The notes: generated from the letters alone by a model not told the origin. A stretch of 64,000 nucleotides of DNA from Jaenimonas drosophilae (GCA_030849065.1 JASAON010001636.1:1-64000), one strand, 5' to 3'; shown: positions 9,486 to 20,017, counted from the first letter of the stretch. Made by a program: numbers and translations.

Positions 9486-10778
9486 ATGGATCTGAGGACG
9501 GAACAAGGCTATCTCGCCCGACATGAAGTCGGTGCCACGGTTGACTGCATCTCCGCCTCGGTGGAGGAGCTCATGCGCATGGCCAACACAACCAACGGTG
9601 CCACAGACAAAAGCCCCGCCATCACCGCCAAGGATGGTTTAATGTTGTCGTTGGAGTTGGCCCACGCACCACCGCAACACGTGGTGGAGGGCCAACACAA
9701 GATGGCATCTCTCTCCACGTGGATCAAGCCAGACAAGATGGCAGAGAAGAAGTTGGTGAGGCACACAACAACCAAGAAGATGACGGCCTCCACCACAAAC
9801 ACAAAAGCCTGCTCAATGGAGGTCTACGCCAACATGCACAAGGTTGGCGATGTGTCGGCCTATCCAAGCCCCACCGCACGTGCCTTGGCCGAGGCATCGT
9901 GTGTGATGGCCAACCACATTGCGCAACACGTGCATGGATTGGCGGCGGTGGCCAACATGGGCTCCTCCACGTCGTGGGCGCACATTCGCGGTCATCGGCG
10001 TTTGCTCCACGCCTTCGCCATGACTCTGCTCCTCTCCTTGAAGGAGGTGGCGGCACCAATGTTGGCCGACGGTGCGAACGCAGATGATGATGGTGGTGAA
10101 GAGCATGGTGCAGCACCTGCGTCAAGCACAACTGCTTCGGCGACGTCGGCACCTCCGCCAACAACAACAACGACAACATCAGCTGCGAATGACGAACCTA
10201 TACGCAAGGATACCTCGTCATCGTCGCCCGAGGTTATGGCAGATGCCTTCTTCACGATCTTGTTGATGAAAAACAACACCGCCAACAAAACACAACGAGA
10301 GTTGGCGGAGCACCTCGCCACCATCTTGGTTGAGGGGAGCTGCGCGGATTTTCCCACGACGCGTTGGCGTGGCGCACTGCGCCTCGCGCGGTTTGTGGCC
10401 GCCAACCTCCGCGACGATGATGACGATGCTCCATCGATGGGCATCATTCTTCTTCGTGCGCTACTGCTGCACCTCGATGCCGCCTTGCTGGAAAAGTTGG
10501 TGGCCCATCTTCGTCCGCCAACACGTGTGTGCGATGCAGAGAATGCCGCTCCGTCAATGCAGCGAATGCCAAACTCTGCGGTGATGGAGGAGGTGGATGC
10601 GGATGTGCTGCGATGCCTGAGTGCCTCTGTGGCACGTCATCAACGTACACATGCCGCTGAGCTGGATGATGTTGGTGTTGCCGCACTGGTGGTGCTGTGC
10701 GAGCCCTACTGGTTGTGGGCCTCTTACCCATACACGAGTATGTGGGCCCACTATCACTTGCACACCAGCAGCGGATGA
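9486..10778 (+). CDS. Hypothetical protein
   Basis: The 430-residue protein is not recognised. The N-terminal half is rich in Met, His, Thr and Ala with some helical stretches (SWAHIRGHRRLLHAFAMTLL). A low-complexity Thr/Ser/Ala/Pro linker spans about residues 200-245. A second helical part follows (EVMADAFFTILLMKN, GALRLARFVAANL, MGIILLRALLLHLDAALLEK) and an aromatic C-terminus (EPYWLWASYPYTSMWAHY). The start is the ATG six bases inside a frame that otherwise opens with TTG. It ends 191 bases before SMC1, but there is no evidence of a shared role. Confidence 0.7.
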   Translation: MDLRTEQGYLARHEVGATVDCISASVEELMRMANTTNGATDKSPAITAKDGLMLSLELAHAPPQHVVEGQHKMASLSTWIKPDKMAEKKLVRHTTTKKMTASTTNTKACSMEVYANMHKVGDVSAYPSPTARALAEASCVMANHIAQHVHGLAAVANMGSSTSWAHIRGHRRLLHAFAMTLLLSLKEVAAPMLADGANADDDGGEEHGAAPASSTTASATSAPPPTTTTTTSAANDEPIRKDTSSSSPEVMADAFFTILLMKNNTANKTQRELAEHLATILVEGSCADFPTTRWRGALRLARFVAANLRDDDDDAPSMGIILLRALLLHLDAALLEKLVAHLRPPTRVCDAENAAPSMQRMPNSAVMEEVDADVLRCLSASVARHQRTHAAELDDVGVAALVVLCEPYWLWASYPYTSMWAHYHLHTSSG

Positions 10779-10969
10779 AGGATGCATGACGATTGCCAAT
10801 CCAACCCACATTCCATCACAAACGACGATGATGTTGCCGATGTCGTATCTTGAGACGTTGTTGTGCAAACATCTTCCTCCTTCTTCTCCAATCTTTTGCC
10901 ATGTTAGAGATCTACTCCGCACACATTATTTTTCTTCTGGAGCAATCGTGTGTTGTGTGTGCGTGCGAG

Positions 10970-13900
10970 ATGTCCTACAAGATTCATCGCGTGGAGCTCA
11001 ACAACTTCAAGAGCTACGCGGGCAGCATCAACATTGGGCCGCTCACTAACTTCACCTGCATCGTCGGCCCCAATGGCAGCGGCAAATCCAACCTGATGGA
11101 TGCCATCAGCTTCGCACTGACGAGCACTTCCACGCGGAGCAAACAACACACCGACTTCATCAATCGCAACAGTGGTGCCACAAGCTGCTCCGTCACCATC
11201 GTTCTTCGGCCCATTCTCGCCAACCACAACATCAATGACAACAACAATAAAAAGAAGACGAAGGATGCAGCAGATGAAGTTTCCTTCACCCGACGCGTGG
11301 ATGACGATGGCGAGATGCGCGTCGCCGTCAATGGCAAAGATGTTTCGGAGCGTCTCTACACCAAAACCTTGGCCGACTACCGCGTTGGCAGCAATGCCAA
11401 CACCTTTTTGGTCTACCAACATGAGGTGGAGCTCGTGGCACAGCAACAGGCCAAACAACTCACGGACCTGCTCGAGAAGGTCAGCGGAAGTGGTGAGCTG
11501 AAGCACGACTACAACCAAAAGAAGGCGGCCTTGACGGCGGCCAACGAGGCACTCAGCAACGCCTCCGTCGAGAAACGCGGGGCTGCCGCGCAGGTTCAGC
11601 AGCTCCGACTTGCCAAGAAGGATACGGAGAGGTTTGAGGAGCTGCGCAACACCTGCGTGGAGGAGCGTCAGGAGGTGGCCCTCGCGGAGCTCTTCTTTGT
11701 GGAAGGCCAACTCGAACAACAAAAGTCAGAGCTGCACAAGTTTTCTCATCAACTGGAAACGTTGCGTGCCAAGATCACCACCTCGGACGATATCAACAAC
11801 ATGAAGAGGAGCTACGCACAGGAACACAAGAAGTACCTCGAGGAGCTAAAGAAGAACCGCCACCTCACCGAGGAGGTGCGCAACAAACACAACACACGCG
11901 AGCGCATTCAGGCTGCCATGGCCCACCTCACGCGCAAGTTGGAGATCGCGACGTTGGAGCTCAAGACGGCCCAGGCCGCTGACACACGTCGAGCGGCGGA
12001 GATTGCGCGGTTGGAGGCAACGAAGGAGGAACACGTCGCGACCTTGAAGGCCTTTGAGGAGGCCATTGCTCGCGAAGATGCGGACGAGACAAACGCACAA
12101 CAACACCTCACCGCCGCCCATCTCGCCGACTTCCGCCGGCTGAAGAAGGAGGCCGCCTGTGCCACGGTGGCACTCCGTCAGCAGCTGGACACGCTTCATC
12201 GTAAACGCGATGGGGTGTTGGAGGCGCAGCGGCTCGTCGAGCACGCGCGAGAGGCCGCGGCCCTTCACCGCAGCGACATGAGCCAAGGCCGTGAGCGCAC
12301 AGTGGCCAAACAACACGAGCTGAAGCAACGTCAGGCGGAGCTCAGCGCGCAGATCGATGCCCTCACGCAGGAGGTGCTGCACACGCAAAAGGATCTTGCG
12401 CAGATGCAGCGCAAGAGTGCCGAGCGTGAGTTGGATTTGGCCAAGGTGGAGGAGCAGCTCCACGAGCTGCGCCACCTGAAGGATGATGGCAAGCAAGCCA
12501 CACGTATGTCGGATGCGATTCAGGCACTGCGCGCACTCTTTCCCATCCGCGGCCGTTTGGTGGACCTCTGCAACATACCAAATGAGCGCTACCGCAACGC
12601 CATCACCGTCGCGATGGGAAAAAATCTCGATGCGATGGTCGTTGATCGCACCGAGTTGGCCATCCAGTGCGTGCGGTACCTGAAGGAGCAGCACATGCCA
12701 CCCATCACCTTCCTTCCTCTGGATGGCCTCCAAGGAAAGCAGGTGGACGATCGCCTTCGCACCTTTGGCGGAACGTGCAAGCCCGCGATGGATCTTGTGC
12801 GGTGTGAAGCTGAGGTGGAGCCCGCGCTGCGCTACGCACTCGGCCAGACGCTTGTGTGCGATGAGGTGGTCGAGGCACGCAAGGTGGCCTACCAACACCC
12901 GAGCGGAGAGCGCTTCAAGGTTGTTACTCTCGATGGCACAACCTTGCTGAAGAATGGTGTGGTGCAGGGCGGCTTGGCCTCCATCGCCACACGTGCGCGG
13001 CGGTGGGATGAAAAAAAGTACGATGACCTCCGCGCCCACCGCGAACGGCTGATGAGCGGGGCGGGCAGCGAGGCTGAGCTGGCGCGGGCCAACCTGGCGT
13101 TGCGTGATGTGGAGGCGCGTCTCGATTATGCCAAGAAGAGGAAGGAGGTGGTGGCGGCCGATATCGTCGCCGTTGAAGCCAAGCTCGCTGGTTTAGTGGC
13201 GGAGTTGGCGAAGCAGGATGCCGCCGATGCCCAACTGGCAGAGCGCGCGACGGACTACGCCAACTCCATCCACGTCCTCGAGGCGGAGGCGTTGGGCATC
13301 AATAAGTCCATCGCCCACGTTGAGACGAACATCTTCGCCGACTTGCAACAAAAGGTGGATGTGAGCAAGTTGTTGCTGATGGAGAGCCAAGTGGCACAGC
13401 GCGCGACGCAACGTGCCCAGCGCAGGCAGGACCTGCAGCTGCTGATTCATCGCCTGGAGAGCAGCATTGAGATGGAGAAGCTCCGGCTTGGGGGCCACAC
13501 GTCGCAGGAAACGCGCCAACTCTGCGCGCGACTCGAGAAGGAAAAGAAGAAGTGCGAGACGGACTTCGCCACGTACAACACGATTGTTGCCAAGGCAGAG
13601 GCCAGTGTGGCGGGTCTGAAGAGCAGCGTCGCGGCGCAGCGACGGGAGCTCGACGCGATGGAGGAGCGCATCCGCCATGCCACACGCCAGTCCGAGACGG
13701 AGCTGCGCCGGCTGGACCTCGCCCGCAAGGGCTCGACGGCGTTGGTGGCGGCTTGTGATGCGCTGCGACTGCGCCGCGCCAACATCATCCGCGAGTGCCA
13801 AATGTCCGAGGTGGAGCTGCCGCTGAAGCCTTTTGTGGCGAGTAAACGCCAACGTGGAGCGGAGGCGGGGAGCTCCACCACAAATGACGGTGGCCTTCAG

Positions 13901-14761
13901 CACTCGGAGCCCTTCAGTCTTGTTGTGGGGGAAATCATCACACCAACAACAACAACATCATCATCATCGTCATCATCATCGCGTAGCGTGAAGGAGGAGC
14001 CACACAAGGTGTTCCTTGACTTCAGCTCTCTGAGTGATGCACGTCGGCAGGTTTGCCACAGCCGCGAGCGCTTCGACGCCTTCAAGACGGCTGCGCTGGC
14101 GCACGTTGATCAGTTGGAGAGCGAGATGGAGGCACTGGCGCCGAGCCTCAAGGCCGCGACGCGCTGCCACGCCTCGGAGGACCGTCTCGGCCAGACCACC
14201 ACACACGTGGAGGCCGCGCGAGAGGCGGCCAAGAAGGCGCAGGCCGCCTTTCAGCACGTGAAGGAGCTCCGCACGGAGCGTTTCCTGAAGGTGTTTCATG
14301 AGGTGGCGGCGGCGGTGAACCGCATCTACCAGGACCTCACTCTCGGCACACGTGCCAACGCGGTGCATGGCTCGGCCTACCTCACCCTGGAGGATGCGGA
14401 GGAGCCCTATCTTGGCGGCACCACCTATCACGCGACCCCGCCCTTGAAGCGCTTCATGCCGATGGAGCTCCTCTCCGGTGGCGAGAAGACGATGGCAGCC
14501 TTGGCCCTCCTCTTCGCCATTCACGCCGTCTCACCAACGCCATTTTTTGTGCTCGATGAGGTGGACGCGGCCCTCGACGCCGGTAATGTGGAGAAGCTGG
14601 CGCACTATCTCCGCACGAGCTCCTCCACCTGCCAGTTTCTCGTGGTGTCGCTCAAGGAGCAGCTCTATCACACGGCGGAGATGCTCGTCGGGGTGATGAA
14701 GGATGCGGAGCGCACCTCCTCCAAGATCATCACAATGGACCTGAGAGGATTCCCCTACTAG
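10970..14761 (+). CDS. SMC1: SMC1 cohesin ATPase subunit
   Basis: The 1263-residue protein has full SMC architecture. The N-terminal head has a Walker A motif at residues 33-40 (GPNGSGKS). A first coiled coil runs from about 160 to 500. The hinge lies at about 510-690 and includes LFPIRGRLVDLCNIPNERY. A second coiled coil follows. The C-terminal head has the ABC signature LSGGEKTMAALALLFAIH near 1167 and Walker B FFVLDEVDAALD near 1192. The end motif FLVVSLKEQLYHTAEMLVGV is specific to SMC1 rather than SMC2-4. It pairs with SMC3 in the ring that holds sister chromatids. A Thr/Ser run from a TCATCA microsatellite (about 13950-13980) sits in the second coil. The first ATG after the tract and AG (10906-10907) was used. 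Confidence 0.95.
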   Translation: MSYKIHRVELNNFKSYAGSINIGPLTNFTCIVGPNGSGKSNLMDAISFALTSTSTRSKQHTDFINRNSGATSCSVTIVLRPILANHNINDNNNKKKTKDAADEVSFTRRVDDDGEMRVAVNGKDVSERLYTKTLADYRVGSNANTFLVYQHEVELVAQQQAKQLTDLLEKVSGSGELKHDYNQKKAALTAANEALSNASVEKRGAAAQVQQLRLAKKDTERFEELRNTCVEERQEVALAELFFVEGQLEQQKSELHKFSHQLETLRAKITTSDDINNMKRSYAQEHKKYLEELKKNRHLTEEVRNKHNTRERIQAAMAHLTRKLEIATLELKTAQAADTRRAAEIARLEATKEEHVATLKAFEEAIAREDADETNAQQHLTAAHLADFRRLKKEAACATVALRQQLDTLHRKRDGVLEAQRLVEHAREAAALHRSDMSQGRERTVAKQHELKQRQAELSAQIDALTQEVLHTQKDLAQMQRKSAERELDLAKVEEQLHELRHLKDDGKQATRMSDAIQALRALFPIRGRLVDLCNIPNERYRNAITVAMGKNLDAMVVDRTELAIQCVRYLKEQHMPPITFLPLDGLQGKQVDDRLRTFGGTCKPAMDLVRCEAEVEPALRYALGQTLVCDEVVEARKVAYQHPSGERFKVVTLDGTTLLKNGVVQGGLASIATRARRWDEKKYDDLRAHRERLMSGAGSEAELARANLALRDVEARLDYAKKRKEVVAADIVAVEAKLAGLVAELAKQDAADAQLAERATDYANSIHVLEAEALGINKSIAHVETNIFADLQQKVDVSKLLLMESQVAQRATQRAQRRQDLQLLIHRLESSIEMEKLRLGGHTSQETRQLCARLEKEKKKCETDFATYNTIVAKAEASVAGLKSSVAAQRRELDAMEERIRHATRQSETELRRLDLARKGSTALVAACDALRLRRANIIRECQMSEVELPLKPFVASKRQRGAEAGSSTTNDGGLQHSEPFSLVVGEIITPTTTTSSSSSSSSRSVKEEPHKVFLDFSSLSDARRQVCHSRERFDAFKTAALAHVDQLESEMEALAPSLKAATRCHASEDRLGQTTTHVEAAREAAKKAQAAFQHVKELRTERFLKVFHEVAAAVNRIYQDLTLGTRANAVHGSAYLTLEDAEEPYLGGTTYHATPPLKRFMPMELLSGGEKTMAALALLFAIHAVSPTPFFVLDEVDAALDAGNVEKLAHYLRTSSSTCQFLVVSLKEQLYHTAEMLVGVMKDAERTSSKIITMDLRGFPY

Positions 14762-15220
14762 TGTGTGCATCTGGGGTGGGAGAGGGGGCCAACAAGATGA
14801 TGAAATCACAACAATCATACAACAGAAGACGAAGTCATACTAAATGATACGAGAAGGCAGGGCCATGGCCATCACTGCACAGGCACACATACACGTGAAG
14901 AGAAGCGTCTCTTTTGTGGTGGCTTGTGCGAGTGTTGTCCGCTGACCTTCTGCCACGCATAGAGCTACTCCCTGCACTTCGTGATGTGGGTGGGGGAGAT
15001 CATCAGAATTGTTCTGTTCGCTTGTTACTCTGCACGCACCTGCGTTGTTGTTGTGTTGTCTGGAGCATCGATGACACTCACTCCTTCATCCTCATTCTTC
15101 ATGTAGCTTGCATCTAGTACACTGAAGCCGACGGGAAACCATTCTCTTCCACAGCCGTTGGTGGTGTTGGTGAAGCCTTCATCACAACAACAATCATAAC
15201 AAGTAAGTTGTTGTAAGATC
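14762..15220. other. Intergenic region
   Basis: No gene seen in 459 bases. T/C-rich segments around 15030-15110 and AGs near 15113 and 15201 offer splice acceptors for the FYVE gene. Confidence 0.5.
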
Positions 15221-16117
15221 ATGGGTGAGCAACAATCCACCGCGGTGCACTGGCAGAAGGACAGTGATGCTCCAGCTTGCACTAGCTGCGGCAGCATCTT
15301 TTCCTTCAGCCTACGCCGCCATCACTGCCGCAGCTGCGGCTTCATCTTCTGCGCTGACTGCTCCAACCACCTCACGCGGCTGCCCCACCGCGGCATCCAC
15401 GACGCCGTTCGCGTCTGCGACGGCTGCCACCGCGCCGTGGCCGAGCGTCGAGCGCGGCAGCAACAACGCCACCGCAACACCTCCGCGAGCCCGTCTGTCA
15501 TTCCTCCACGAAGTGCCGTGGCCAACCCTACAACGAGCGCCTCCCTCCCCACTTCATCAACCGCTGCCGCCGCCCCATCCAAGACGGCAGAGCCCGTTGA
15601 AGTTGGCGCCGCTCTCAGCCACGACCCTCCCTCAGCCCTCTCTCTCGAGGAACAACAACGTTTACAGCAGTACTACATGCCCGAGGAGGACCTGGCGCCA
15701 CCGGCCGCCGCCACCGGAGCGGAGGAGATCACGGAGGGTGAGTGGCTGGAGCAGCGCTTCGCCAGGGTGCGTCAGGAAACCCACTTCGTGGATGTTCAGC
15801 TGCAGCGCACGCAGCGGGTGATGTCTGACACAATGGTGGAGTACAGTCGCGAGACGGAGGGCATCAAGCTGCGCGAGGAGGTGTCGCGGGAGGAGCTCGG
15901 CAAGACGCTCCTGCCGCTGCCCACCCCACTCGATTGCAACAGCGCGCGATATCTCATGCAGCCGGTGAAGCCCATCGCCCTCCCCGTCTCGGCCTGTGGT
16001 ACCGCCGCCTACAACGTTTTGGAGGCTGCCGCGGCCGCCATTGGTGCGAAGGTGGCCACGACGGTACCACCAACCTGCGTGCGACGCCCCTGCTCTGCCG
16101 ATTTTGATGCCTTCTGA
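15221..16117 (+). CDS. FYVE zinc-finger protein (PI3P-binding)
   Basis: The 298-residue protein has an N-terminal FYVE domain with every diagnostic element: W11xxD14, zinc ligands Cys20/Cys23, Cys36/Cys39, Cys44/Cys47 and Cys66/Cys69, the basic RRHHCR patch at 32-37, and the RVC motif at 64-66. These bind phosphatidylinositol 3-phosphate on endosomal membranes. Residues 75-135 are a disordered Ala/Ser/Pro/Thr linker. Residues about 165-235 are charged and helical and may mediate partner binding. No kinase or GEF domain is present, so it is probably an endosomal adaptor. Confidence 0.9.
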   Translation: MGEQQSTAVHWQKDSDAPACTSCGSIFSFSLRRHHCRSCGFIFCADCSNHLTRLPHRGIHDAVRVCDGCHRAVAERRARQQQRHRNTSASPSVIPPRSAVANPTTSASLPTSSTAAAAPSKTAEPVEVGAALSHDPPSALSLEEQQRLQQYYMPEEDLAPPAAATGAEEITEGEWLEQRFARVRQETHFVDVQLQRTQRVMSDTMVEYSRETEGIKLREEVSREELGKTLLPLPTPLDCNSARYLMQPVKPIALPVSACGTAAYNVLEAAAAAIGAKVATTVPPTCVRRPCSADFDAF

Positions 16118-16296
16118 AGGCCATGACGAATGTGCTGCCCCCACAACAACACAAGGACATACACATCACTCTTCTGAATGTCTGTGTAGATGCGTCTCTG
16201 CCTCATCATCATCACACACTTCATTCTATTATTATTTTGTTTTTGGATGAAAACAAGTTAGTGAGCATTCGGTGTGGTCATTAGGCTCGTGCGCCA

Positions 16297-17562
16297 ATGA
16301 TGCGTCGTAGCGATGTGCTACGTCGGCAGATTCGGCCCTTCTACAACCTGCCGAGTAAGTCGGACCACGGCCGACGTATGACGGGTTTCCTGACCCCATA
16401 CCGCCATTGGATGTGGAAGCAGAATGAGCTCTGGCGCAACGTGCATGAGGCTCAGTTCGAGCACCTGCGCAAGGTGTATAAGCGGCAGTGGCTGGAGTCC
16501 TTCCGCGTCAACGCCGACGAGTACATCTTCAAGTACAACATCACCAAGGCTGCGCAGCTCGCGGAGTGGGAGCATGAGATGCATGCCCAGGAGAAGAAGC
16601 GACGGGATGTGCAGCACATGGCCGAAGGACGTCAGGCGCTGAAGCAGAAGCACATGGACCTGCTCCGCGAGTTTCATGAGCGGCAGTTTCTCTACTGGTA
16701 CGAACGTGCCAGTGAGCGGCTTCAGTACATGTCGCACATCCACTACGTGTCCCAGGCCAACATTCAGGAACACATTGAGAAGGAGCTTAACAAGTACACC
16801 GTGGGGAGCAACGACCCGTACCCGCTGAACTTTGCCGGGCAGATGCCGCTGCTCGAGGACCGTGAGGGTAACATCGCCCAGGTTCCGGAAGGTTTGATGG
16901 TTAATCACGCCACAGAAAACCAGGATGGTAGCGCGACGCAGTACGTGGCCCCCGAGGCCACCTCGCTAGCGGAGGAGAGGCTGCTGCAGATGCTGGCAAG
17001 CGCACAGGAGGAGGAGCTGGCCGTGGATGGCGCGGCCCTCTCCGACACCCTCGGCGACATTGCCAAGGAGGAGGACGAGCGCGACGCCTCGGCCAAGGTG
17101 GCGCGGAGCATGGAGGAAACCGATACGGAGCGCGAGGTGAGCCGCCGTGCCTACATTGATCGTGGACGTACTGGCTCGAAGAGCATCTTCCGTCGGCCGA
17201 AGCTTGATGAGCCCGGGTCCAGCCAGCCAAAGACGGAGCCCCCGCCAATGAAGCGGCGCAAGTCAAAGCTTGACCGCGCACATGCCCTGCAGGAACAGAT
17301 GGATGCCTACCTCGGCAAGGCCGCGGAGAGGTCACTCAAGCCCGGTGTATCGCCGAGTGAGCTGCCCCGGCGCGGCGAGGTGGCCACCTCGTCTGGGCGG
17401 TTGCGCGACAAGGCGGTGATTCCGTCGGCGGAGGAGTTGCTCGCGAAGCACCCCGAGCTGGTGGACCAAACGGTGAATATGAAGGATCGCTTTGATCAGC
17501 ACTACCGCCGCGGCAAGTATAAGGATAAGGGCAGCTCCAACAAGAATGACGAGGAGCTGTGA
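16297..17562 (+). CDS. Putative mitochondrial ribosomal small-subunit protein mS26-like
   Basis: The 421-residue protein begins with a basic, Arg-rich segment that could be a mitochondrial presequence. A long charged helical region follows (about 28-165). From KQNELWRNVHEAQFEHLRKV through EWEHEMHAQEKKRRD to SHIHYVSQANIQEHIEKELN, the order of motifs resembles animal mS26: a YRHW-type start, a long Glu/Arg helix, a helix ending in a FITxxNLxxxIExxL-like segment, then an aromatic-Pro stretch. The identification is my inference from pattern. The C-terminal 200 residues are an acidic/basic extension with a KRRKSK cluster, a possible nuclear signal, so a nuclear or nucleolar role is the main alternative. 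Confidence 0.5.
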   Translation: MMRRSDVLRRQIRPFYNLPSKSDHGRRMTGFLTPYRHWMWKQNELWRNVHEAQFEHLRKVYKRQWLESFRVNADEYIFKYNITKAAQLAEWEHEMHAQEKKRRDVQHMAEGRQALKQKHMDLLREFHERQFLYWYERASERLQYMSHIHYVSQANIQEHIEKELNKYTVGSNDPYPLNFAGQMPLLEDREGNIAQVPEGLMVNHATENQDGSATQYVAPEATSLAEERLLQMLASAQEEELAVDGAALSDTLGDIAKEEDERDASAKVARSMEETDTEREVSRRAYIDRGRTGSKSIFRRPKLDEPGSSQPKTEPPPMKRRKSKLDRAHALQEQMDAYLGKAAERSLKPGVSPSELPRRGEVATSSGRLRDKAVIPSAEELLAKHPELVDQTVNMKDRFDQHYRRGKYKDKGSSNKNDEEL

Positions 17563-17836
17563 TGCCGAATGAGGTCGTTGGCGCGCACATGCCCGAATGC
17601 GTAGTCGGTACTCCCCTAACCCCCAACTGCAAACCGCTAGATTCCATCGCCATGTACACGCACATACACATACATGTTACTCTTCTTCTTCCTCTTCCTT
17701 GACGTTGTGCGAAGCAACGGTAGTGTTGTCGTGTGACGGTTTCAATAGAAATAGAAGGCAGCAACCTTCCAGACGAAAGACTCGTCTACTCCATCTGTTG
17801 CAGTTGGCTTTGCACACACACAGACACACAGACTTT

Positions 17837-20017
17837 ATGTCCTCCCCGTACAGATTGGAGGTGGCGGTGAAGCGCATTCGCGTGGATGCCGGTCATGAAA
17901 TACCTTCCGACTATGTTCCCCTTATCGCCGTGCGCTTCCTCGACTTCCCGGAGGTCTTCGTCAAGCCACCGCCCACGGCCAATTTTGTTCGTGAAGAGGG
18001 TCGTGTGCTCGCCTACAACATATGCCACAAGGCGGACTTCTTCCTCGACCCTGTCAGTGCGGCGGGGTTGCGCAGCTGTGTCTGTACCTGCGAGCTCCGG
18101 TGTACCTCCTTGAGCGGGGCCAAGGCCGCCTTCACCGCCGCCAAGTGGGCCTGCCCCTGCCCGCTGGAGGCCCAGACCTCCTCCACCCACCGCGCCTTTG
18201 GCAAGTACTCCCTTCGCGTCCACACCGAGGCCGTGATGGGCTACGTGGAGATGTGCTGCCGCGTCGTCGCGCCACTCGGCGGTGAGACGATGGGGGCGGT
18301 CGATCCCGCCAGACCGCTTATCTCCATCGTGCCCTCCCCTGCCACTCAGTCGGTGATGGCCAACACACCGCGGATGGCAGGAGCGGCCGCCATCAGCCCG
18401 CACCGCCCGAGTGTTCGCCCAGGAGACGACGGCACAAGTCGCAACAAGCCATATATTGTGCGTGTGGTGGTGAATGGAAACCACAAGGACCCGCTGACCT
18501 CCTCTCGCTCCAATGCCGCCAGGACCCCGGTTAAGCACTCAGCTGCGCCACACAGCCAGCCTCCACCACCGCCTCCCCCGACGAAGAAGACGCTGTTGTA
18601 TCTGCTGCAGTACGATGTGGCCTACCAACTTCAGTCCATCACAGAAACGCTAGCTACCACCATCAAGCGGGAGCACAGTACCCTGAATGGCACCACCGTT
18701 GGTGAAGCTAGCCATCAACTCATCACGTCGATTGAGCGTAGTGTGGAGCTCATTAGTAAGTACGCCAATATTATCCTTCAAGTGGCAAACCAACTCATAG
18801 AAAAGAGCACGATTGGGGTGGCAGGAACCGGCACCACACGGCTGGCGGATGGCACATCCCTACGCCGCAATCCGGTCAACCAACTTCCTGTCCCCGTGGA
18901 AGGTAGCATCGAGTACTTCCTCATGTACGACGTCTTGTTCCAGCTTCAGTGCACGGGCACCAACTTGGCCTATGTGGCCACTGCGTATCATGCCGCACTC
19001 GACGTAGCCCTCTCGACGCTCCCACCGCATCAGGTTGGCTACTGCCGAAAACTAGAGAAGGAGGCCTTGTCCCTCACCAAGAAGGTGAATATTTTGGTGC
19101 AAGGAACCATCGACGGCAGGTTCATCACGACGGCTGGGAAACCCCTCGTGGTGGAGGCCGCTGGGAGGACCAAGACCCCAAGTGGAGAAGCAACCACCAC
19201 CAAGACTGTAAGCAAGGCTGTTGTCGTGGACCTGTCACCTCACAAGCCGTTGCCAGTGAAGGATGTGGGAAATGAGAGTACACGGTCGTACACGTCCTTC
19301 TCCTCACGTTCGAGCTCACCGAGTACGCTCTCATCGGAGTCCTCCATTTATGAACAGCGACGACCGCAAATCAATGCCACCACGCCTCCTGTTATTGCAC
19401 AGGCACCTCCACCACCACCACCACGGGCGCAGCCCCAGCCAACATCCATACCCGTTGCGCCTCCTCTTGTTCAGCCGCAGCCCGTGGTGACGGCGCCCGC
19501 CACGCCATCCCCGCCATTCATCACACCCACGACGACCCTCCCGGTAGCCCAAGTGCCGTCGCAGGTGATCACGGTGATGCCAGCGATACCTGTTCCAACA
19601 ATGACTGCCCCAGCGGCACCACCACCGCCACCAGTTACGGCCGCACCACTCGCCTTTGCTCCCGCCGCGCCAGCCCCGCCGCAGCCGACGACGGATTTGT
19701 CCTTCGCCATCGCAGCCCCCGTTGCGGCCCCTCGAGCCCAGCCAGCCCCAGCGACTGCCTCCTTCCAAGCCGCGCTCGAGGCATTTCGTTTTGGCTCCGC
19801 ATCAACCCCAGTTGGCTCCGCGCCAGTTTCCCCATTGAAGGATGCGCGTGCGGTAAGCAATCCACCACCCCCACCACCTCTGTCGATGAGCACCTCGCAG
19901 TCTTTCGTCCCAGGCCAGCCGCTCACGATGCCAACGTTGAGTTTTGCCCCTCTCATGCCAGTGAGCTCCCAGCCGGTCCTGGCGGCCGAAATTCCCCGCG
20001 ACAACTCGCCCATTTGA
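17837..20017 (+). CDS. Pro-rich protein with C2-like N-terminus and internal duplication
   Basis: The 726-residue protein is not a recognised named family. Residues 1-160 look like a beta-sandwich, possibly C2-like (LEVAVKRIRVDAGHEIPSDY, then PLIAVRFLDFPEVFV), with several Cys. Two similar helical modules follow: one from about 253 (LLYLLQYDVAYQLQSITETL) and one from about 359 (EYFLMYDVLFQLQCTGTNLA), each roughly 80 residues. Residues 440-726 are low-complexity Pro/Ala/Thr/Ser. The start ATG at 17837 follows T/C tracts. The open frame upstream is spacer. It ends 40 bases before the anomalous GC homopolymer block, but the stop codon lies in normal sequence. Confidence 0.7.
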   Translation: MSSPYRLEVAVKRIRVDAGHEIPSDYVPLIAVRFLDFPEVFVKPPPTANFVREEGRVLAYNICHKADFFLDPVSAAGLRSCVCTCELRCTSLSGAKAAFTAAKWACPCPLEAQTSSTHRAFGKYSLRVHTEAVMGYVEMCCRVVAPLGGETMGAVDPARPLISIVPSPATQSVMANTPRMAGAAAISPHRPSVRPGDDGTSRNKPYIVRVVVNGNHKDPLTSSRSNAARTPVKHSAAPHSQPPPPPPPTKKTLLYLLQYDVAYQLQSITETLATTIKREHSTLNGTTVGEASHQLITSIERSVELISKYANIILQVANQLIEKSTIGVAGTGTTRLADGTSLRRNPVNQLPVPVEGSIEYFLMYDVLFQLQCTGTNLAYVATAYHAALDVALSTLPPHQVGYCRKLEKEALSLTKKVNILVQGTIDGRFITTAGKPLVVEAAGRTKTPSGEATTTKTVSKAVVVDLSPHKPLPVKDVGNESTRSYTSFSSRSSSPSTLSSESSIYEQRRPQINATTPPVIAQAPPPPPPRAQPQPTSIPVAPPLVQPQPVVTAPATPSPPFITPTTTLPVAQVPSQVITVMPAIPVPTMTAPAAPPPPPVTAAPLAFAPAAPAPPQPTTDLSFAIAAPVAAPRAQPAPATASFQAALEAFRFGSASTPVGSAPVSPLKDARAVSNPPPPPPLSMSTSQSFVPGQPLTMPTLSFAPLMPVSSQPVLAAEIPRDNSPI

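Noticed and set aside
11846..13039. 397-codon antisense open frame inside SMC1
   Set aside because: It is the complement of a GC-rich coding region, has no family resemblance, and all supported genes are on the + strand.
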